In this document: positions 25,895-41,911 of the stretch, piece after piece | Layout of the letters: the number at the start of each line of letters is the position of its first letter | Position numbering within the stretch: position 1 is the first letter of the stretch | Source: Anaeromyces robustus | Taxonomy: Eukaryota > Neocallimastigomycota > Neocallimastigomycetes > Neocallimastigales > Neocallimastigaceae | DNA: 64,000 nucleotides | Assembly: GCA_002104895.1 (NCBI GenBank) | Contig: MCFG01000003.1 | Coordinates: 384,001-448,000 of the forward strand | Direction of reading: 5' to 3' | Notes under the pieces: generated by a model | What the model saw: only the letters and a program-made list of their open reading frames with translations | Databases searched by the model: none | What the model was told of the DNA's origin: nothing | Program-made: the position numbers and the translations under genes

Positions 25895-26836
25895 TTGCAT
25901 ATTTGCCTTTTACGTATAAAAAAATATAAAATATATGAACATTTCGTTTTAAATTATAAAAAAAAAATTTAAATAATAAAAAAATTAAAAAAAGAAAAAT
26001 TATTATCATTTAAATAGTCAATATTCTAACTTTATTCCCTATATACTGAATTCTATATTAATATTAACTTGGTCAATATAAAAATGTTTAATTCGTCTTT
26101 GATTTTATTCAAATAGTTTATCATATAATTCTTTTAATAAATTTTTATTATTAATTATATAAATATTTATAAAATAATATACCTTATATAAATTTCTTTT
26201 ATCAATTTATTATATTATTTTGAGAGAAGTTTTATTGTTTTTTTTTTCTTTTGTTTGTTTGTTTGTTTGTTTTTTTGTTTGTATTTTAGTCTTTGTTTTT
26301 CTATGTTTGTTTTGATTTTTATTTCACTTTATTTGTTTTGTTTAATATACTTCCAATACTTTATTTCTTCTTCAAAAAGAAAATTTATTATTATGTTATT
26401 ATATTGGAAAAGAAAAGAAAAAAAAAAACTTTATTAATAAATAGTTGAATAATTTAATAAATAGTTAATTATTTTATTAAAGTAATTATATCAACGAAAT
26501 TAATAACTAAATTAATAATTTAATAAATTAATAAATAAATAAATTAAGTTTTTTTAGAAAAAAAAATATTATAAAATTGAGATAAAAAAATAGGTAATCA
26601 AAATATTTTTTAAAATAAGAAAAACTTTTATATTTTAATTTTATTTTTCTTATTTTTAGTAAAAATATATATGTTTAATTGCCAAATTATAATTTTTAGT
26701 TACTTAAAAAAAAAAGAAAGAAAAAATAATAAATAAATATTATTTTTTATTAAAAAATTTAAATAAATAAAAATAAAATTATAAATATCATAAAACATAA
26801 AATTGAGAAAATTATTAATTTATTAATTTATTTGAT

Positions 26837-26907
<71 letters not shown>

Positions 26908-26924
26908 GTTATTTATTTATTTAG

Positions 26925-26979
<55 letters not shown>

Positions 26980-29170
26980 GTTATCTAGTTATTTATTTAG
27001 TTATTTAGTTATTTATTTATTTATATGTATTTTATCTTTTAATTAATAATATATTATAATATTAACATTTAATAATCAACAATACTATATTTAATTATAT
27101 ATAATTCCTTTTTCTTAATATTTTTTATACTAAATATAATATATTATTTCACACTTACATTATCATATATATATTATTGTATTTTCTTTATGATTTATAA
27201 TTTACAAATTTTATTAATTAATAAATAATAATTAATCCCAGTAATATAAATAATATAGATTGTATTACAATTTAATAAATTAATTAATATTAAATATAAC
27301 ATGTTTTTTCTGTTTTTTAATTTGCTATTTGTTATTGATGAGGCTTTATTATTAAGATAGTATATTGAATGTATCTTTTTTAAAATATTTATTATTAATT
27401 TTTCCAAAATAAGTAATTACCACATAAAATGTGGCTTTTTCTTTAAAAAAAATTGTTAACTATATAAACACAAAATTAATTAATAATTAATCACAAAGTT
27501 TAAATGTTATTATGTTAAATTAAAAAAAAATTAATAAATAATTAAAAATAAATATATATGTAAATAACTATCAAAAAAAAAATATATATATATAAAAATA
27601 AAAATAAAAAAAAAAAAAATAAAAAAATAAAAAAGCCAACTTAAAATATTACCACAAAAAATAATAATTTGTCATTTTTTTTTTCATTTTTTTTAAAAAT
27701 GATAATATATAAATAGGCCTCCAGTATTTTATTTATTTTCACTAAATATTTTTGTAAAATTTGTTTAAATATATAAAAGAATATTATCAATAAATTGTTA
27801 TTCTAATTATTAAGAAATAAAGAAATTCAATATTAAAAATTTATTGTTAAATATAAAACATTTGTTATATATAAAACATAAAACAAAAAATTATAAGTAA
27901 ATCTAATATTATTTGTCAATTCTATAGCATAAAATTAGAGAAATATATTAAGAATAACAAATAATATAATGAATTATAAATGATTAGCCTATTTAATAGT
28001 TAACTAATAACAATCATTATAAGAATATTCAGAATATTGACAAGAATTCTTATTATTGATAAAATCATTTAAATTAATATTTTATATAATTGTTATTTAT
28101 ATTACATATCAAAATAACTTTATTTTTTATAATTATAGTGATAATAATAATATAATTTTTAAATAATATAATATAATATACAAAAATTATCATTAATAAT
28201 TAAAGTATTAATACTAATTGTATTTATAATATTTAAATATATATTATAAAACTAATTATTTTTGATAGAATAATTGTTTAAAATTATAAGATAAATTTAA
28301 ATTTGTGCAACCTATACAAGTTTATCTTTACAATTTCATCTAACCTTTTAAAACATATATAACCTAACCTACAAATTGAATTGTTATTTTTTTTTTTTTT
28401 AACTATTAATAATTACTAACAATATATATTTAATTACATTAAAACAATAAAATATAAACAATTATTATAGATTTATTTACTATAAGTTGTTAAATAATTG
28501 ATAATTAATCGTTTTTTGTTTTTTATTAATATTTTATATATATTTTTACATTTATTTTTAGTTGAATAAATATTTAATATTTTTTATACCAAAAAGTATT
28601 GCTTTATTAATTTATTAAAAATTTAAAATTATATATATTTACATATTTACATATATATTTTATTTTATGTATTTGAAATGTGGAAAATTACAGAATTAAT
28701 AAAAAAAAAATAATTAAATTAAATTATGTATCTTTTTCAAAATTTATTCAATATCAATAAACATAAAATTATATAGAATAAAACAAAATTAAATGATTTA
28801 TTTATTTATTATTTATATATTCATTTATTTATTAAATATATTTTAATTTAATTTTTTTTTTTTTTTTAAATTATATATATATTAAAAATATTAAAAATAT
28901 ATATTATAATATTATGAAAATTAAATTTATTTTATATAAAATATTTTATTTTTTTTAACAGCAGTTTTTAATTATATTCTTTATACTTATTTTATATATT
29001 TAATAATAATTATTTCTTTCAAAATAATTATTTAAAGAAGTTATTTTTAACTTATTATATAATTATATACAAATACTAATACTAAAAAATATATAAATTT
29101 GGATTAATTCATAAAGAAAAAAAAAATATATATATATACATATATATACTTTAAAAATTAAATACATACA
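25576..29170. other. Large intergenic region between divergent MAPK and DNAAF5 genes
   Basis: 3.6 kb that should contain both promoters. It has (TTTA)n at about 25828-25895 and 26837-27018 (with TTAG variants) and many A and T tracts. A slightly less A/T-rich stretch at about 28300-28380 shows no coding frame. No RNA gene recognised. Confidence 0.6.
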
Positions 29171-30131
29171 ATGATGACTGAATTTTTACCTGATGAAATA
29201 AATCATCATGAAATTAAAGAATTAACACAGGAACAAGAAGAACAATATAATGAAGTATTAATGGTATTAATCAAAATTAAAAATTAAATTTATAAATATT
29301 TAAATATTTATATACGTTCATATACATATATATTATTATTGTTATTTTATATTTATAATAATTATATTAAAATGTTTAAAATGTATTAAAAGAATATTCA
29401 ACGTGATATAAATATTCTTGGTGAAATTTCTTCAGATCGTTTATCAAAAAAAAGAGCCTTAGAAAAAATTAAAAGAGAAACAATTGGAAGTAAAAAAAGA
29501 TTATCACTTGAAATTTTACAAAAAATTTTTTTTAATATATCAAATGCTTTAGTAAGATGTCTTGGAGATTCAGTTGAAAAATGTCGTGAACTTTCTACCC
29601 AAATTATTACAGAGTATTTTTTTTTTAAATTAGTAATTTTAATTTGAAAATTTCATTCAATTAATGTTATCTATATTAAAATAATTATATTTAATATATT
29701 ATAATTATACATTATATTTAAAAAAATATATATTATATATATAATTTTTTATTATATTATATATATTCATGTATTATATAAATTATAATATTTGCAAATC
29801 AATTTAATTTTTAAATCAACAACAAATTATAATAATATAAATATTATAATAAAATAAATTTAAAAAATTTATTTTAAAAGATTTGTTGAAACAATTGACC
29901 CTGTACCATTTATATCATATTTAATGCCAGTTTTTGTTAATCGTTATTCACAACCAGAAATCATTGAACCATCTGAAGAAATTCGTTTAGGAACAGTTGA
30001 ATTAATTTTAAAACTTTCTGATATATCAAAACGTGAAATAGCACCTTTTGTTGAAGATATAGTTCGTATTTTAGATAGAACTTTACAAGATCCATATCCA
30101 GAAGTTAAAAAGGTTTTTTTAATTATTATTC

Positions 30132-30183
<52 letters not shown>

Positions 30184-31870
30184 TTATTGTTGTTGTTGTT
30201 GTTGTTATTGTTAATAATGTTAATATTATATTAATATTAATATATATATTTATTTATTTAACAACAACAAAGGTTTCTTGTAAAATAATAATAAGTTTAG
30301 TTGAAAATGCAGAACGTCAAGTTTCATTATTTGGGGAAAAAATAGTAAAAGCTTTAGCTCCAGCTTTACAACATAAACATTCTAGTGTTAGAATAATAGC
30401 TTTACAGGTATTTTATTTATTTTACTTTTCTCATGTTTTATAATATATATCATAATAATAATAATACAACGAAAATAATAGTAAGAATAATATAAAAATA
30501 ATGCCACATTAATCACAATATAAATTTAAATATATAAAATAAAAGGCATTAAAATATGCAGTAATTGCTGATGCTTCAGGATTAAATGATATAATGAATA
30601 CACTTTGTAATTTAACTCTTGATAAGACAGGTTCAGTACGTGAAGCTTTATATAAAACTGTAAGTGAATGGTTATTAAAATTACGTGATCGTTACGGTTA
30701 TGGAGATAAATTATTACCATTACTTTTTGCTGGTTATGTTGATGAAGTCCCCAAATATCAAGAACAGTGTAGATCTTATATGGATGAAATTGGTGCATTA
30801 TATGAATATGATTGGGAAAGTAGATTAAAAGATCAATTAGATTATACTCCAAATGATAATGATTCTAGTAAGTTGATAAAATGTTATATATATAATTTTA
30901 TTTATATCTTAGAATTAAAATTGAAATCATTACAATAAATATAAAAATGTATTAATATAATTTTTTAATTTAATTTTGTTTAATTTCATTTAATTTCATT
31001 TAATTTCATTTAATTTCATTTAATTTCATTTAATTTCATTTAATTTATTTTTATTTTTTTATTTTTTTATTTTTTTATTTTTTATTTTTTATTTTTTATT
31101 TCTTATTTTTATTTTTAATTAGATCGACCAAGAATTGGTTCAAGACATGTTGTTAGAGATAATATAATGAAAATTTTAGATAAATTATTAGAAGATATAC
31201 AGGATTGGAATGCTGAAAGAAGAAATAAAAGTAGTCAAATTTTAGTAGTATTATTTGATTTTGTAGAAGAACATATAACTGGTTATACTGGAAATATAAT
31301 ACCAATTTTTTGTAAAGTTTGTACTACGGATGAAATTTCATTACTTCAATCTGTAAGTTTTTATATTATAATATATATATATATATATTTATAAATATAT
31401 TGTCATTATATTTATATTATTTTTATTATTCATTTTAAAAATTTAGATTGGAAAATCAGCTGAATTGATGGGTCATTATGTTGAACCATCTGTTTGGCTT
31501 GACGTTATTACTCCACAAATTAAAAGAAGTGCAGGTGGTGCTGTTCAGAGTCGTATAGGATGTCTTAAAGTTTTAGGATCCCTTATTCGTGGAAGTGATC
31601 CAGAAAAATTATCAGCTAGTATTAAACAAATTTCATCAATAATCAACGAAAATGAGTTAATACATAATGAAAATGTTTTCCTTTTATTAGAAGTTTCCGT
31701 AGTTGTTCAAGAAATTATTAATAAATTATTACCATCTTGTATTACTGATACTAATAAAGGTTTAGAAGAGAGTATTGGTTTTATTTATTTCTATATTCTT
31801 GTTCAATTAAAATCATCTGAAAATAATGTTAATGTTCCAGGCGTTAAAGCAATACATACTAATGTAATAT

Positions 31871-31936
<66 letters not shown>

Positions 31937-31939
31937 GTA

Positions 31940-31981
<42 letters not shown>

Positions 31982-33045
31982 TATATAAATATACTATTAT
32001 TATATATTATTTTATATTATTTTATATTAATTTTATTATATACTTTTTTTTATCGTTTAATTTACATACCCTTTATCTATTTATTTAAATTAATATATAA
32101 TTTTCTCAATATAGGTTGATAATTCTTTAAAAACATTATCTGAAAAGCATGGATTTGAATCAATATTTCAATTATATAATTACTATTTTGATACATTAAT
32201 GAATGAATTAACTAAGAATATTGATGTTTGGAATTCATATTCTATAGAACCAAAAGTTTATTATATATTACTTGAAAATTCTGGTGAATTAATTGGTCAA
32301 AGATTAGATATTATTATTTCTAATTTCATTACTTTATTTAATGTAGAAAGAGATTTTGAAACTAGAATAAGGTTTATATTATTTTATTTCATTTACTTTT
32401 ATTTACATTATATATGAATATGAAATATATAATATTATTTTTTATTTATTTATTTATTTATTTTTATTTTATTTTATTTTATTTTTTATTTTTTTTTATA
32501 AATATTTATATTCCGTCATATTATATATATATATATATATAATTTATCATATTCTGTAAACATAGAATGTTTTCATTATTATATAAATTATTAACTAGTG
32601 AACCATTATCTTTAAATTCTGATTATCAATTATTATTGTATTCTAAGAAAATTATTACTGATATATTTATTTCTAATGGTATTTGGAGAGCTGGTAAAAA
32701 AGCAACTATTGTTCGTGCTAAAGATATGGAATGTTTCTTAGCTTATCTTAATTTACAAGATAAATTAAAGGAAAATGAAGAACGTATTATAGATAATCAA
32801 GTTATTGAAGAAATTATGGAAAAAGAATTATTACCAGTTTTAATTAGTTGTTTAGAAGATGATGATGTTAATACAAGAGAAAATGTTTTAAAGATATTTA
32901 ATAAATTATTCCATAAAGATTATTGCAAAGCATATAATGGTAAAAGTTATTTTTATTCTTATTTTTTTTTTTTTAATATCTATTTATATAAATTTATATT
33001 GTATTAAAGATTATATATTAAATATTAAATTAATATATTAAAATA

Positions 33046-33111
<66 letters not shown>

Positions 33112-33675
33112 GCTGAATTATTTAAGAAAATTTATCCCGAATTATTAAAAAGAATGGATGATGCTAGTGATGTTATTAGAGAACATACAACTAAAACATT
33201 CCAATACTTATTTAATTGTATATCTGATTGGCAAAATTATATACAAAATATCGAAATGGATTCCAGTGAGACTTATATTGAAAAATCTTTAGATGATATA
33301 CATTATCAAACAATTATTAAAGGTTTAGCTATTCATTTAGATGATTCTAGTAATATAATTCAAGTAAGTTTTTTTTTGTATTATTATTCTTATTATTCTT
33401 AATTTTTCTTTTCATTTTTTATCTATATATTATATATTTAAAATTTTATTTATTAAAAAATTAATTATTTTTATTTTAATATAAAATTTATTATATAGAA
33501 TGCTGTATGTGATACTTTTAAAAGTCTTGCTTTAGCTAGTCATACTTCACCAACATCATTATCAAATATTCCATTAAAAACAATGATTATTGAATATCTT
33601 AATAGTGTTCGTAATAAACATAGAAATAGTTATTATATAGATAATATTATTCAATATATTCAAAATTTAAAATAA
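29171..33675 (+). CDS. DNAAF5: Dynein axonemal assembly factor 5 (HEATR2), HEAT-repeat protein
   Basis: Eleven exons: 29171-29263, 29393-29613, 29881-30112, 30273-30407, 30546-30867, 31123-31352, 31447-31863, 32115-32371, 32566-32939, 33113-33363 and 33499-33675; 2,709 nt, 902 residues (human DNAAF5 is 855). The protein is helical HEAT repeats throughout. Signature stretches include DPYPEVKKVSCKIIISLVE, HKHSSVRIIALQALKYAV, GSVREALYKTVSEWLLKLRDR, and the DNAAF5-like block RPRIGSRHVVRDNIM ... DWNAERRNKSSQILVVL ... SIGKSAELMGHYVEP. DNAAF5 is a cytoplasmic factor needed to preassemble outer and inner dynein arms with HSP90 co-chaperones; its presence implies a motile flagellum. Poly-Asn and poly-Leu ORFs at 31864-32000 and 30120-30190 are intronic. 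The start could be either ATG of the initial ATGATG. Confidence 0.9.
30981..31047 (+). repeat. 10-bp tandem repeat in DNAAF5 intron 5
   Basis: Six perfect copies of TAATTTCATT (30981-31040) plus a partial seventh, followed by (ATTTTTT)n to the acceptor at 31122. A ten-base unit is uncommon here, where 3-4 base units dominate. Confidence 0.85.
31864..32114 (+). repeat. DNAAF5 intron 7 with (AAT)n
   Basis: Donor GTAATA at 31864, acceptor atatag at 32114. About 31873-31980 is (AAT)n that reads as poly-Asn in frame with the exon before meeting stops, so read-through would add an Asn tail. Confidence 0.75.
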
Positions 33676-33865
33676 GCATTTGAAATGATTTTTGTTTTAT
33701 TTATTTATTTATTTATTTATTTTTTTTTTTTTTTTCATTATCTTAAATTACAAATTACGGAATTAACAAGCTAATATAAAATGCGAAAAAATAAAAAATA
33801 AAAATAAAAAATAATATATATTATATAATAAAGCATAATATTTTTATTATATGTTTTTTTAATTT

Positions 33866-33898
<33 letters not shown>

Positions 33899-34416
33899 CA
33901 TAACAAAATCAATTCATATATTGTATTAAAATAATAAAATAAAAAAATACACAAATTATTGTGCTTTTGATTAATTCTTTATTTTTATTTTTTATTTTTA
34001 TTATTTTTTTTATTATTTTTTTATTTTTATTTTTATTGTTTTTTATTTATTTTATTTTATTTTTTTTTTTTTTAATATTAATTTTTATAAAGAAAAAAAA
34101 AAAAATTATTTTTTTTAAAAGATTAAATTATTAAAAAATGTGAGTTTATATTAATGTTTATGTTTATGTTTGTTAATGTAGTTATTTTTTTTTTTTCTTT
34201 TAGATTATCTTTTATCTTGATTTTATATATATATATTTTAATATTTAATTATATATATATATTTTAATATTTAATTAAATGATAAAATGAAATAATATAT
34301 ATATTATTATAAAATTAATTTATTTTATTCCCGTTTCACATCTTTTTCATTTATTATTAATATTTTTATATATGATTCTAATTACTATTACTATTATTAT
34401 TTTTTTTATATTTATA

Positions 34417-34449
<33 letters not shown>

Positions 34450-34462
34450 CTTATATGTAAAT
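33676..34462. other. Intergenic, convergent DNAAF5 / DnaJ
   Basis: 787 bp of A/T DNA with T tracts at 33720-33735, 34058-34072 and 34420-34447 and an (AAT)n stretch at 33869-33896. Likely two 3' UTRs. No coding signal. Confidence 0.6.
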
Positions 34463-36318
34463 CTATTGAGTTGCACATTGAACACCTGGTTGTTCTTCAT
34501 CCATATCATCTCTTCTAGCATATCTATCACCAGATCTATTTCTTGAAGTATCTACATCACTTAAAGTAACTTCATCAACAATAGCGTCCTTTGGTATGCT
34601 ATCTTGTTTGCGTGATGGTAAAGCTGTTTCTAATAATGAAGCCTTTTCTGGAGTGTACCAGCTAGCATCTGGGAATTCTACTTCAAAGTTAATAATAAGA
34701 TTACCCTTGTCGAATGGTCTTCTGTAAGTTGGCATACCTTCACCAGTAATACATTTAGTTTCACCATTCTTTATGATTTCTCCTGGTATAATAGTTACCT
34801 TTAAGTATCTGTCATCAAGATGCTTTATAGAGAATTCACCACCAGTTAAGGCAGTTAAAAGATCAATTTTAGCTTCATAGTATAAATCACTTCCCTTTCT
34901 TTTAAATCTTGGATGTTCTCTTTCTTCTAAAATAATATGAATATCACCAGGGGTAATACCTGGTTGTTGATCAGCTTCACCAGAGAAAGTAATCTTTTGT
35001 TGATCTACCATACCCTTATCAACAAAGACTTCCAAAATCTTTTTATAACAAATTGTTTATATTATTTAAAAATAAAATAAAATTAAACAAAAAAAATAAA
35101 AAAATAAAAAAAATAAAAAAAAAATTAGACAATTAATATTATTAAATAATTTATAATTAATATTTTTATAATAAATAATAATTATTACATCATTCAATAT
35201 TATTTTATATAATTGTTATTATTTATGTTTTTATTTATTTTAATTTAAATTACTAACCTTCTTTTCCTTGACAACCTTCTTTCCCTTACAGACCTTACAA
35301 CGATCTTTTTCTTTGATGATAGAACCTTCACCATTACAATCTGGACAAGTTTGTTGCATTTGTTGAATCATTGGACCAATTCTATGAATGACAAGTTTAA
35401 TACCAGTACCATCACAAGTAGTACATTTTTTAACGGATCCTTCTTTTCCACCTCTACCTTCACAACTACTACAAACAACATTCTTCAAAAGAGATAATTT
35501 TTTAGTAGTACCATTATATAATTCTTCTAAGGAAACCTTGATTGTGTGAACCATATCTTTTCCTTTTTGTGGACGTGAACGTCTTTGAGAACCAAAACCA
35601 AAAGCATCACCGAAGAATGAGCTGAAGAGATCTTCTGCTCCCATACCACTCATACCATCACCACTGAGACCTTCTTCACCAACTAATCGTTTGAATATAT
35701 TTATTTATTTTTTATTTTTTTTGTTTTATTATTATTACCATCATTATTATTTTTTTAAAACAGTTATATATATTAAAATTAAAATTAGACAAGGATATAA
35801 TATTAAATGTAGTGATATTATTTTAATTAATGGAAATCAAATAATTTCTTTTTTTTTTTAATTAAAAATTAATATATAATAATTCTAATCTTACATCTAT
35901 CATATGTGGCACGCTTTTCACTATCTGAAAGAATTTCATATGCATGTGAAATATCTTTGAATTTATCACCAGCATTTGGATTCTATTTTTTTTTTATTTT
36001 TTTATTTTTTTATTTTTAGTTCAAAATTTAAGAAATGAGAATATTCAATTATTATCATTTTATAAAAGAATAATTACAGTATGAATAAGTAAAATGTTAA
36101 AAATTAATATTATATAATTAATATATATATAAATAATATTTATTATTCAATTATACATTGAATTAAATTAATATATAATATATATAAAATTGTATTTTTA
36201 TTGTAACCTTATCTGGATGGTATTTTAAAGCTAATTTTCTGTAAGCTTTTTTAAGTTCATTTTCAGTAGCATCTGGTGAAACACCTAAAGTATCGTAAAG
36301 TTTAGTATCCTTAACCAT
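34463..36318 (-). CDS. YDJ1: Type I DnaJ/Hsp40 co-chaperone, farnesylated (Ydj1/DNAJA type)
   Basis: Four exons in transcript order: 36208-36318, 35895-35982, 35258-35682 and 34463-35038; 1,200 nt, 399 residues. J domain at 1-70 with HPD at 34-36 (YHPDK). A Gly/Phe region follows (about 67-105). The Cys-rich zinc domain at about 137-203 has four motifs, [24 protein letters not shown] and CKVCKGKK (the last lacks the final Gly). Then two substrate-binding beta-sandwich domains and dimerisation region. The C-terminus CATQ is a CaaX box, as CASQ in yeast Ydj1, predicting farnesylation and ER/cytosol membrane association. The protein delivers clients to cytosolic Hsp70 and stimulates its ATPase. 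Higher G+C and biased codons suggest strong expression. Confidence 0.93.
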
Positions 36319-37040
36319 TTTATATTCTTTTTAAATATAATTTTTTATATAGATTTTGATTTTGATTGTATGATTTTAAATTTTAAAAAAATAAATTATT
36401 TTATTTTTTTTAATATATTAAAATATAAACAAAATTAATCTTTTAAACAAATAATATTTATTTTATATATATATATTTTTTTTAATTTCTTTCTTTTTAA
36501 ATTTTTTTGAAATTATTTTTTTTTTTATTTTTTCTTTTAATAAGAAAAAAAAAAAAATCTATTATTAATACTATAGTAAAATAAAAAAAAAGAGAGCAAA
36601 TTTTAAAATTGAAAAGATATTTTTGTAATATATATGAAAAATAAACTTAATATATTATTACAATTTAATAGGATTGATTTTATATATACAATTTTTTTTT
36701 TATATATTATTTTTTATTTATTTTAATATATCATTTATTATGAGTATAAATCGATATATTAATTAGAATTATTTATTTATTGTAATATATAATATAATAT
36801 AATATTTAATATATAATGTAATATAAAGTAAGTACTAGAACAATATATTCATAATATTGATATAATAAAACACAATTTATTTATTTAGTTTAAAAAATTT
36901 AAACTAAAATAATGGTTATATATTAATAATGATAATTATAATAAAATATTAATAATAAAAATAATGATTATAATTATTATTATTATTAGTTTATACAGGT
37001 TTAAAAATATATATATATTGTATAAATATATATAATATAT
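36319..37040. other. Intergenic upstream of DnaJ
   Basis: 722 bp of A/T-rich sequence carrying the DnaJ promoter side and the 3' flank of the acetyltransferase gene. No coding or RNA signal seen. Confidence 0.55.
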
Positions 37041-37499
37041 TTATTTATTTAGTTCAAGAACCATATAAACATCTGAATAAATATTATCATTATATTTCTG
37101 GGTATTTATGAATCCTGCTTTGCGATACAATCTGATAGCATTTTTACTTGTTGTTGAAATAGAATCCAGATACATCTTGTCATATCCCCTTTTTTGAGCA
37201 TAATTTATTGCTGTTTCAAGAAGTAGTCTTCCGTATCCTTTGCCATGATATTTCTCCAAGAGATATAATGATTTAAGTTCACAACTTGTTTTGAAGAGTT
37301 TTCTGATAGCAACAGTACCGATTATTTCCTCTTTATCAAATATACACCAAAATTTATCAAAATAATTAGTAATATCTTTATAAAATTTGTGTCTACCTTC
37401 AATTTCAAGTATTCTTCCTGATTCTGGTAGACACTTTTTAAGGAAATTTATAAGGAGGGGTTCAAAACATATATTATAATCTATAGGTTTAAAAGACAT
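37041..37499 (-). CDS. GNAT-family N-acetyltransferase, intronless, bacterial-like
   Basis: A single uninterrupted ORF of 152 residues, MSFKPIDYNICFEPLL to LELNK. The GNAT fold is shown by a strand EIIGTVAIRKL (58-68), ELKSLYLLEKY, the acetyl-CoA pyrophosphate loop HGKGYG (85-90, the R/QxxGxG/A motif with Q/R replaced by His), helix RLLLETAINYAQKRGY, and the C-terminal NAIRLYRKAGF motif. It would transfer acetyl from acetyl-CoA to an amine; the substrate cannot be told. It is the only intronless gene here. Its base composition is less A/T-rich than the neighbours, and its compact sequence resembles stand-alone GNATs of Firmicutes or Bacteroidetes. Horizontal acquisition from rumen bacteria is plausible but is inference. 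Confidence 0.88.
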   Translation of the reverse strand: MSFKPIDYNICFEPLLINFLKKCLPESGRILEIEGRHKFYKDITNYFDKFWCIFDKEEIIGTVAIRKLFKTSCELKSLYLLEKYHGKGYGRLLLETAINYAQKRGYDKMYLDSISTTSKNAIRLYRKAGFINTQKYNDNIYSDVYMVLELNK

Positions 37500-38084
37500 T
37501 TTTCATAATATAAGTTTATTATTAAACTTAATTCAATAATTAATAGTCTATAATATATTTTAATATATGTTAATATTTTTTTTAATATAATTTTTTATAA
37601 TTATTTTGAAAATTCTTTATTTTTTTTTTATATTTTTAAAAAATTTTTTATATTATTTAATCTAATTTATTTATGGTTTATTTTCATTTTTTTTAATTTA
37701 AATATTATTCTATAAATGGTTGGAATATATTTAACCAATCAAATAATTAAATAAGAAAATTTCAGAATATTTCATTGATGAATTAATTCAAATAAATACA
37801 CGTGAATAGTATAATATTTATGTGTAATTATTTTTAAATTAAAAACTTTAAAAAAATGCTTTTTTATATTATTATATCCATTTTTATTTTAAAATTCTGT
37901 ATAAAAAAATACCAAAATAAATTTTTAATATTTTGAATATAATAATATTTATTATATTATATAAAAAAATAATAAAATTAATTAACTGATTTTAAATTTC
38001 TATTTAAAAATTATATTTATTATATTATTTGTATTATATCACATGATATTTTAAATAATAAAAAGTATTTATGGAATATACAAA

Positions 38085-38131
<47 letters not shown>

Positions 38132-39145
38132 TTATTATTATTATTATTATTATTACTATTACTACTACTACTACTAAAAATAATATAATAATAATAATAA
38201 TAATAATAATAAAATAGATATTTATGTAAAATTATGAGTGTTAAGAAATGAAAGAAATATTTTTTAATAAATTAAATCATAATTAATTGATTAAATTAAT
38301 TGTTTATATCAGAAAACTTAATCTCCTTATTATTAAAATATACCATAAATAGTAATTATGTTTATTATATAAATTTTTAAATTTTAAATTTAAAAAAATA
38401 TATGTAAGAAAATAATGAATTATACTTATTCAGTAATTAATATTAATTGATAATTAAAATAATTAACTTCTAAAAAAAACCAAACCAAACCATATCAAAC
38501 AAAAAAAAAATAAATAAATAAAAAAAAATATAATAAGAAAATAAAAACAACACAGAAATACACAAATAAACAAGCAAACAAACAAAAAACAAAAAAACAA
38601 AAACATAAAATAGACAAATAAACGGCACAACCATTCAAATAATAATAATAATAATAAATTAATTAATTACCTACCTTATTTTATTTTATTATTAACTAAT
38701 TAATTAATTCTAATAATTATATATTAAAAAGTATATTACTGTTATATATTAATTAAACAATATTTTTATATCTTTTATTTCTATACTAATTTTTATTTTT
38801 TTTATTCATTTTATTATTACTTTACAGTAATAATAATTAGAATAAAATAAAATAAAATAAAATAAAATAAAATAAAAACATAATTATTTATTTCTATAAT
38901 AATATTATGTAATTAATGTAGTTTTGATTATTAATTAATTATAAATAATTTATTAATTATTGTTATAATATAGATTTAATGATTATAATAAAAATGAAGG
39001 TACAATGAAAAAATATATATTTCATTTTAGATTCAGATAGTATATATTATGATACAATAAGAATATTATATAATCATTATATTTCATTATTTAATTAGTT
39101 TATATTAAAATGTTAAATAGTTGATATATAATAAGTTTCAAGTAT
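37500..39145. other. Intergenic, GNAT to NCS-1
   Basis: 1.6 kb. Contains a (CTA)n/(TTA)n/(CTA)n mirror-like microsatellite at about 38088-38176, a CAAA-rich tract at about 38470-38625, and (AAAAT)n at 38841-38877. No exon seen. Confidence 0.6.
38088..38176. repeat. (ACT)n-(ATT)n-(ACT)n compound microsatellite
   Basis: ACT trinucleotides to about 38130, ATT units to about 38155, then ACT again. The C-containing unit is unusual in this A/T-only background. Confidence 0.8.
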
Positions 39146-40933
<1,788 letters not shown>

Positions 40934-41911
40934 TTTGTTAAAAGTTAAAAATAATTCTTTATATTAAAAAAAGAAATAGATATAAAAGTTAAACTCTTTA
41001 ATTTAAATATATCTATTTTTCTTTCTTTTGTCTATTTTATTATTTTTTTTTTTATTTTATTCTTTTTTTCAATCTTCTAATAATACAAATAATAGAATAT
41101 TGAATAACGATAATTATTGCTCTTATAGTGTAATAAATTATTACTTTTAATATTGAGTTTACAGTTACATATATATATATATTTTGGATTCGATATACAT
41201 AAATATAAGAAATTATATAAAATATTAATAAAAATGGAGAAATAATTTTTAATAATTTATTAAATAATTATAAATATTATTTAATAAAATAATATTAAAA
41301 TTGTAATATGATATAATTTATTAATTATAGTATAAAAATAAAAAACTTTAATATTTTAAAATAAAAATAAAGAATATATTATAATTTATGAAAACACGTG
41401 TATTTTTTATTTAAATAAAACATAGTTTTATACATTTAATTCACAATTTTTAATTTAAAAGTTTTCAGAGGTAGTTTGTTAATAACGCATAAGAAAGAAA
41501 TAATAAAATTAAAACATAATTATATTTTCAATAGTGTTTATTAACAATAATAATTTTTGAGTTTTTAATAATTTAATAATTCAACAACATGTAATATCTT
41601 ATTATAAATGATTTTATGTAATTTTATTATATATATATATATATATTTTGTATTTAAAATTTTACTAGTGAAAATATTTGAAATCTTTTATCATAAAATA
41701 TAGAAATTATTAGTTTATTAATTTCTTTAAAAATATATATAAAAAATATATATATAAAAAAAGAAAAATGTTTTTATTTTTCCTTTTTTTTTATAAATGT
41801 GGTTATAAAGTAAAAAATTATGTTATATATATATATATATTTTTTAAATTATTTATTGAATAATTAATCAATTAAATTTTGTATATTTAATTTTAATTTC
41901 AACTATTATAG
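40934..41911. other. Divergent promoter region NCS-1 / WBP4, with WBP4 5' exon and intron
   Basis: 978 bp between divergent genes. The first WBP4 exon must lie here. Two AT|GT positions with acceptable donors, 41590/41591 (GTAATA) and 41617/41618 (GTAATT), could supply the first two bases of its start codon. Confidence 0.5.

Noticed and set aside
27195-27407. 70-residue minus-strand ORF
   Set aside because: A/T-driven composition, no domain, no splice partners; indistinguishable from chance.
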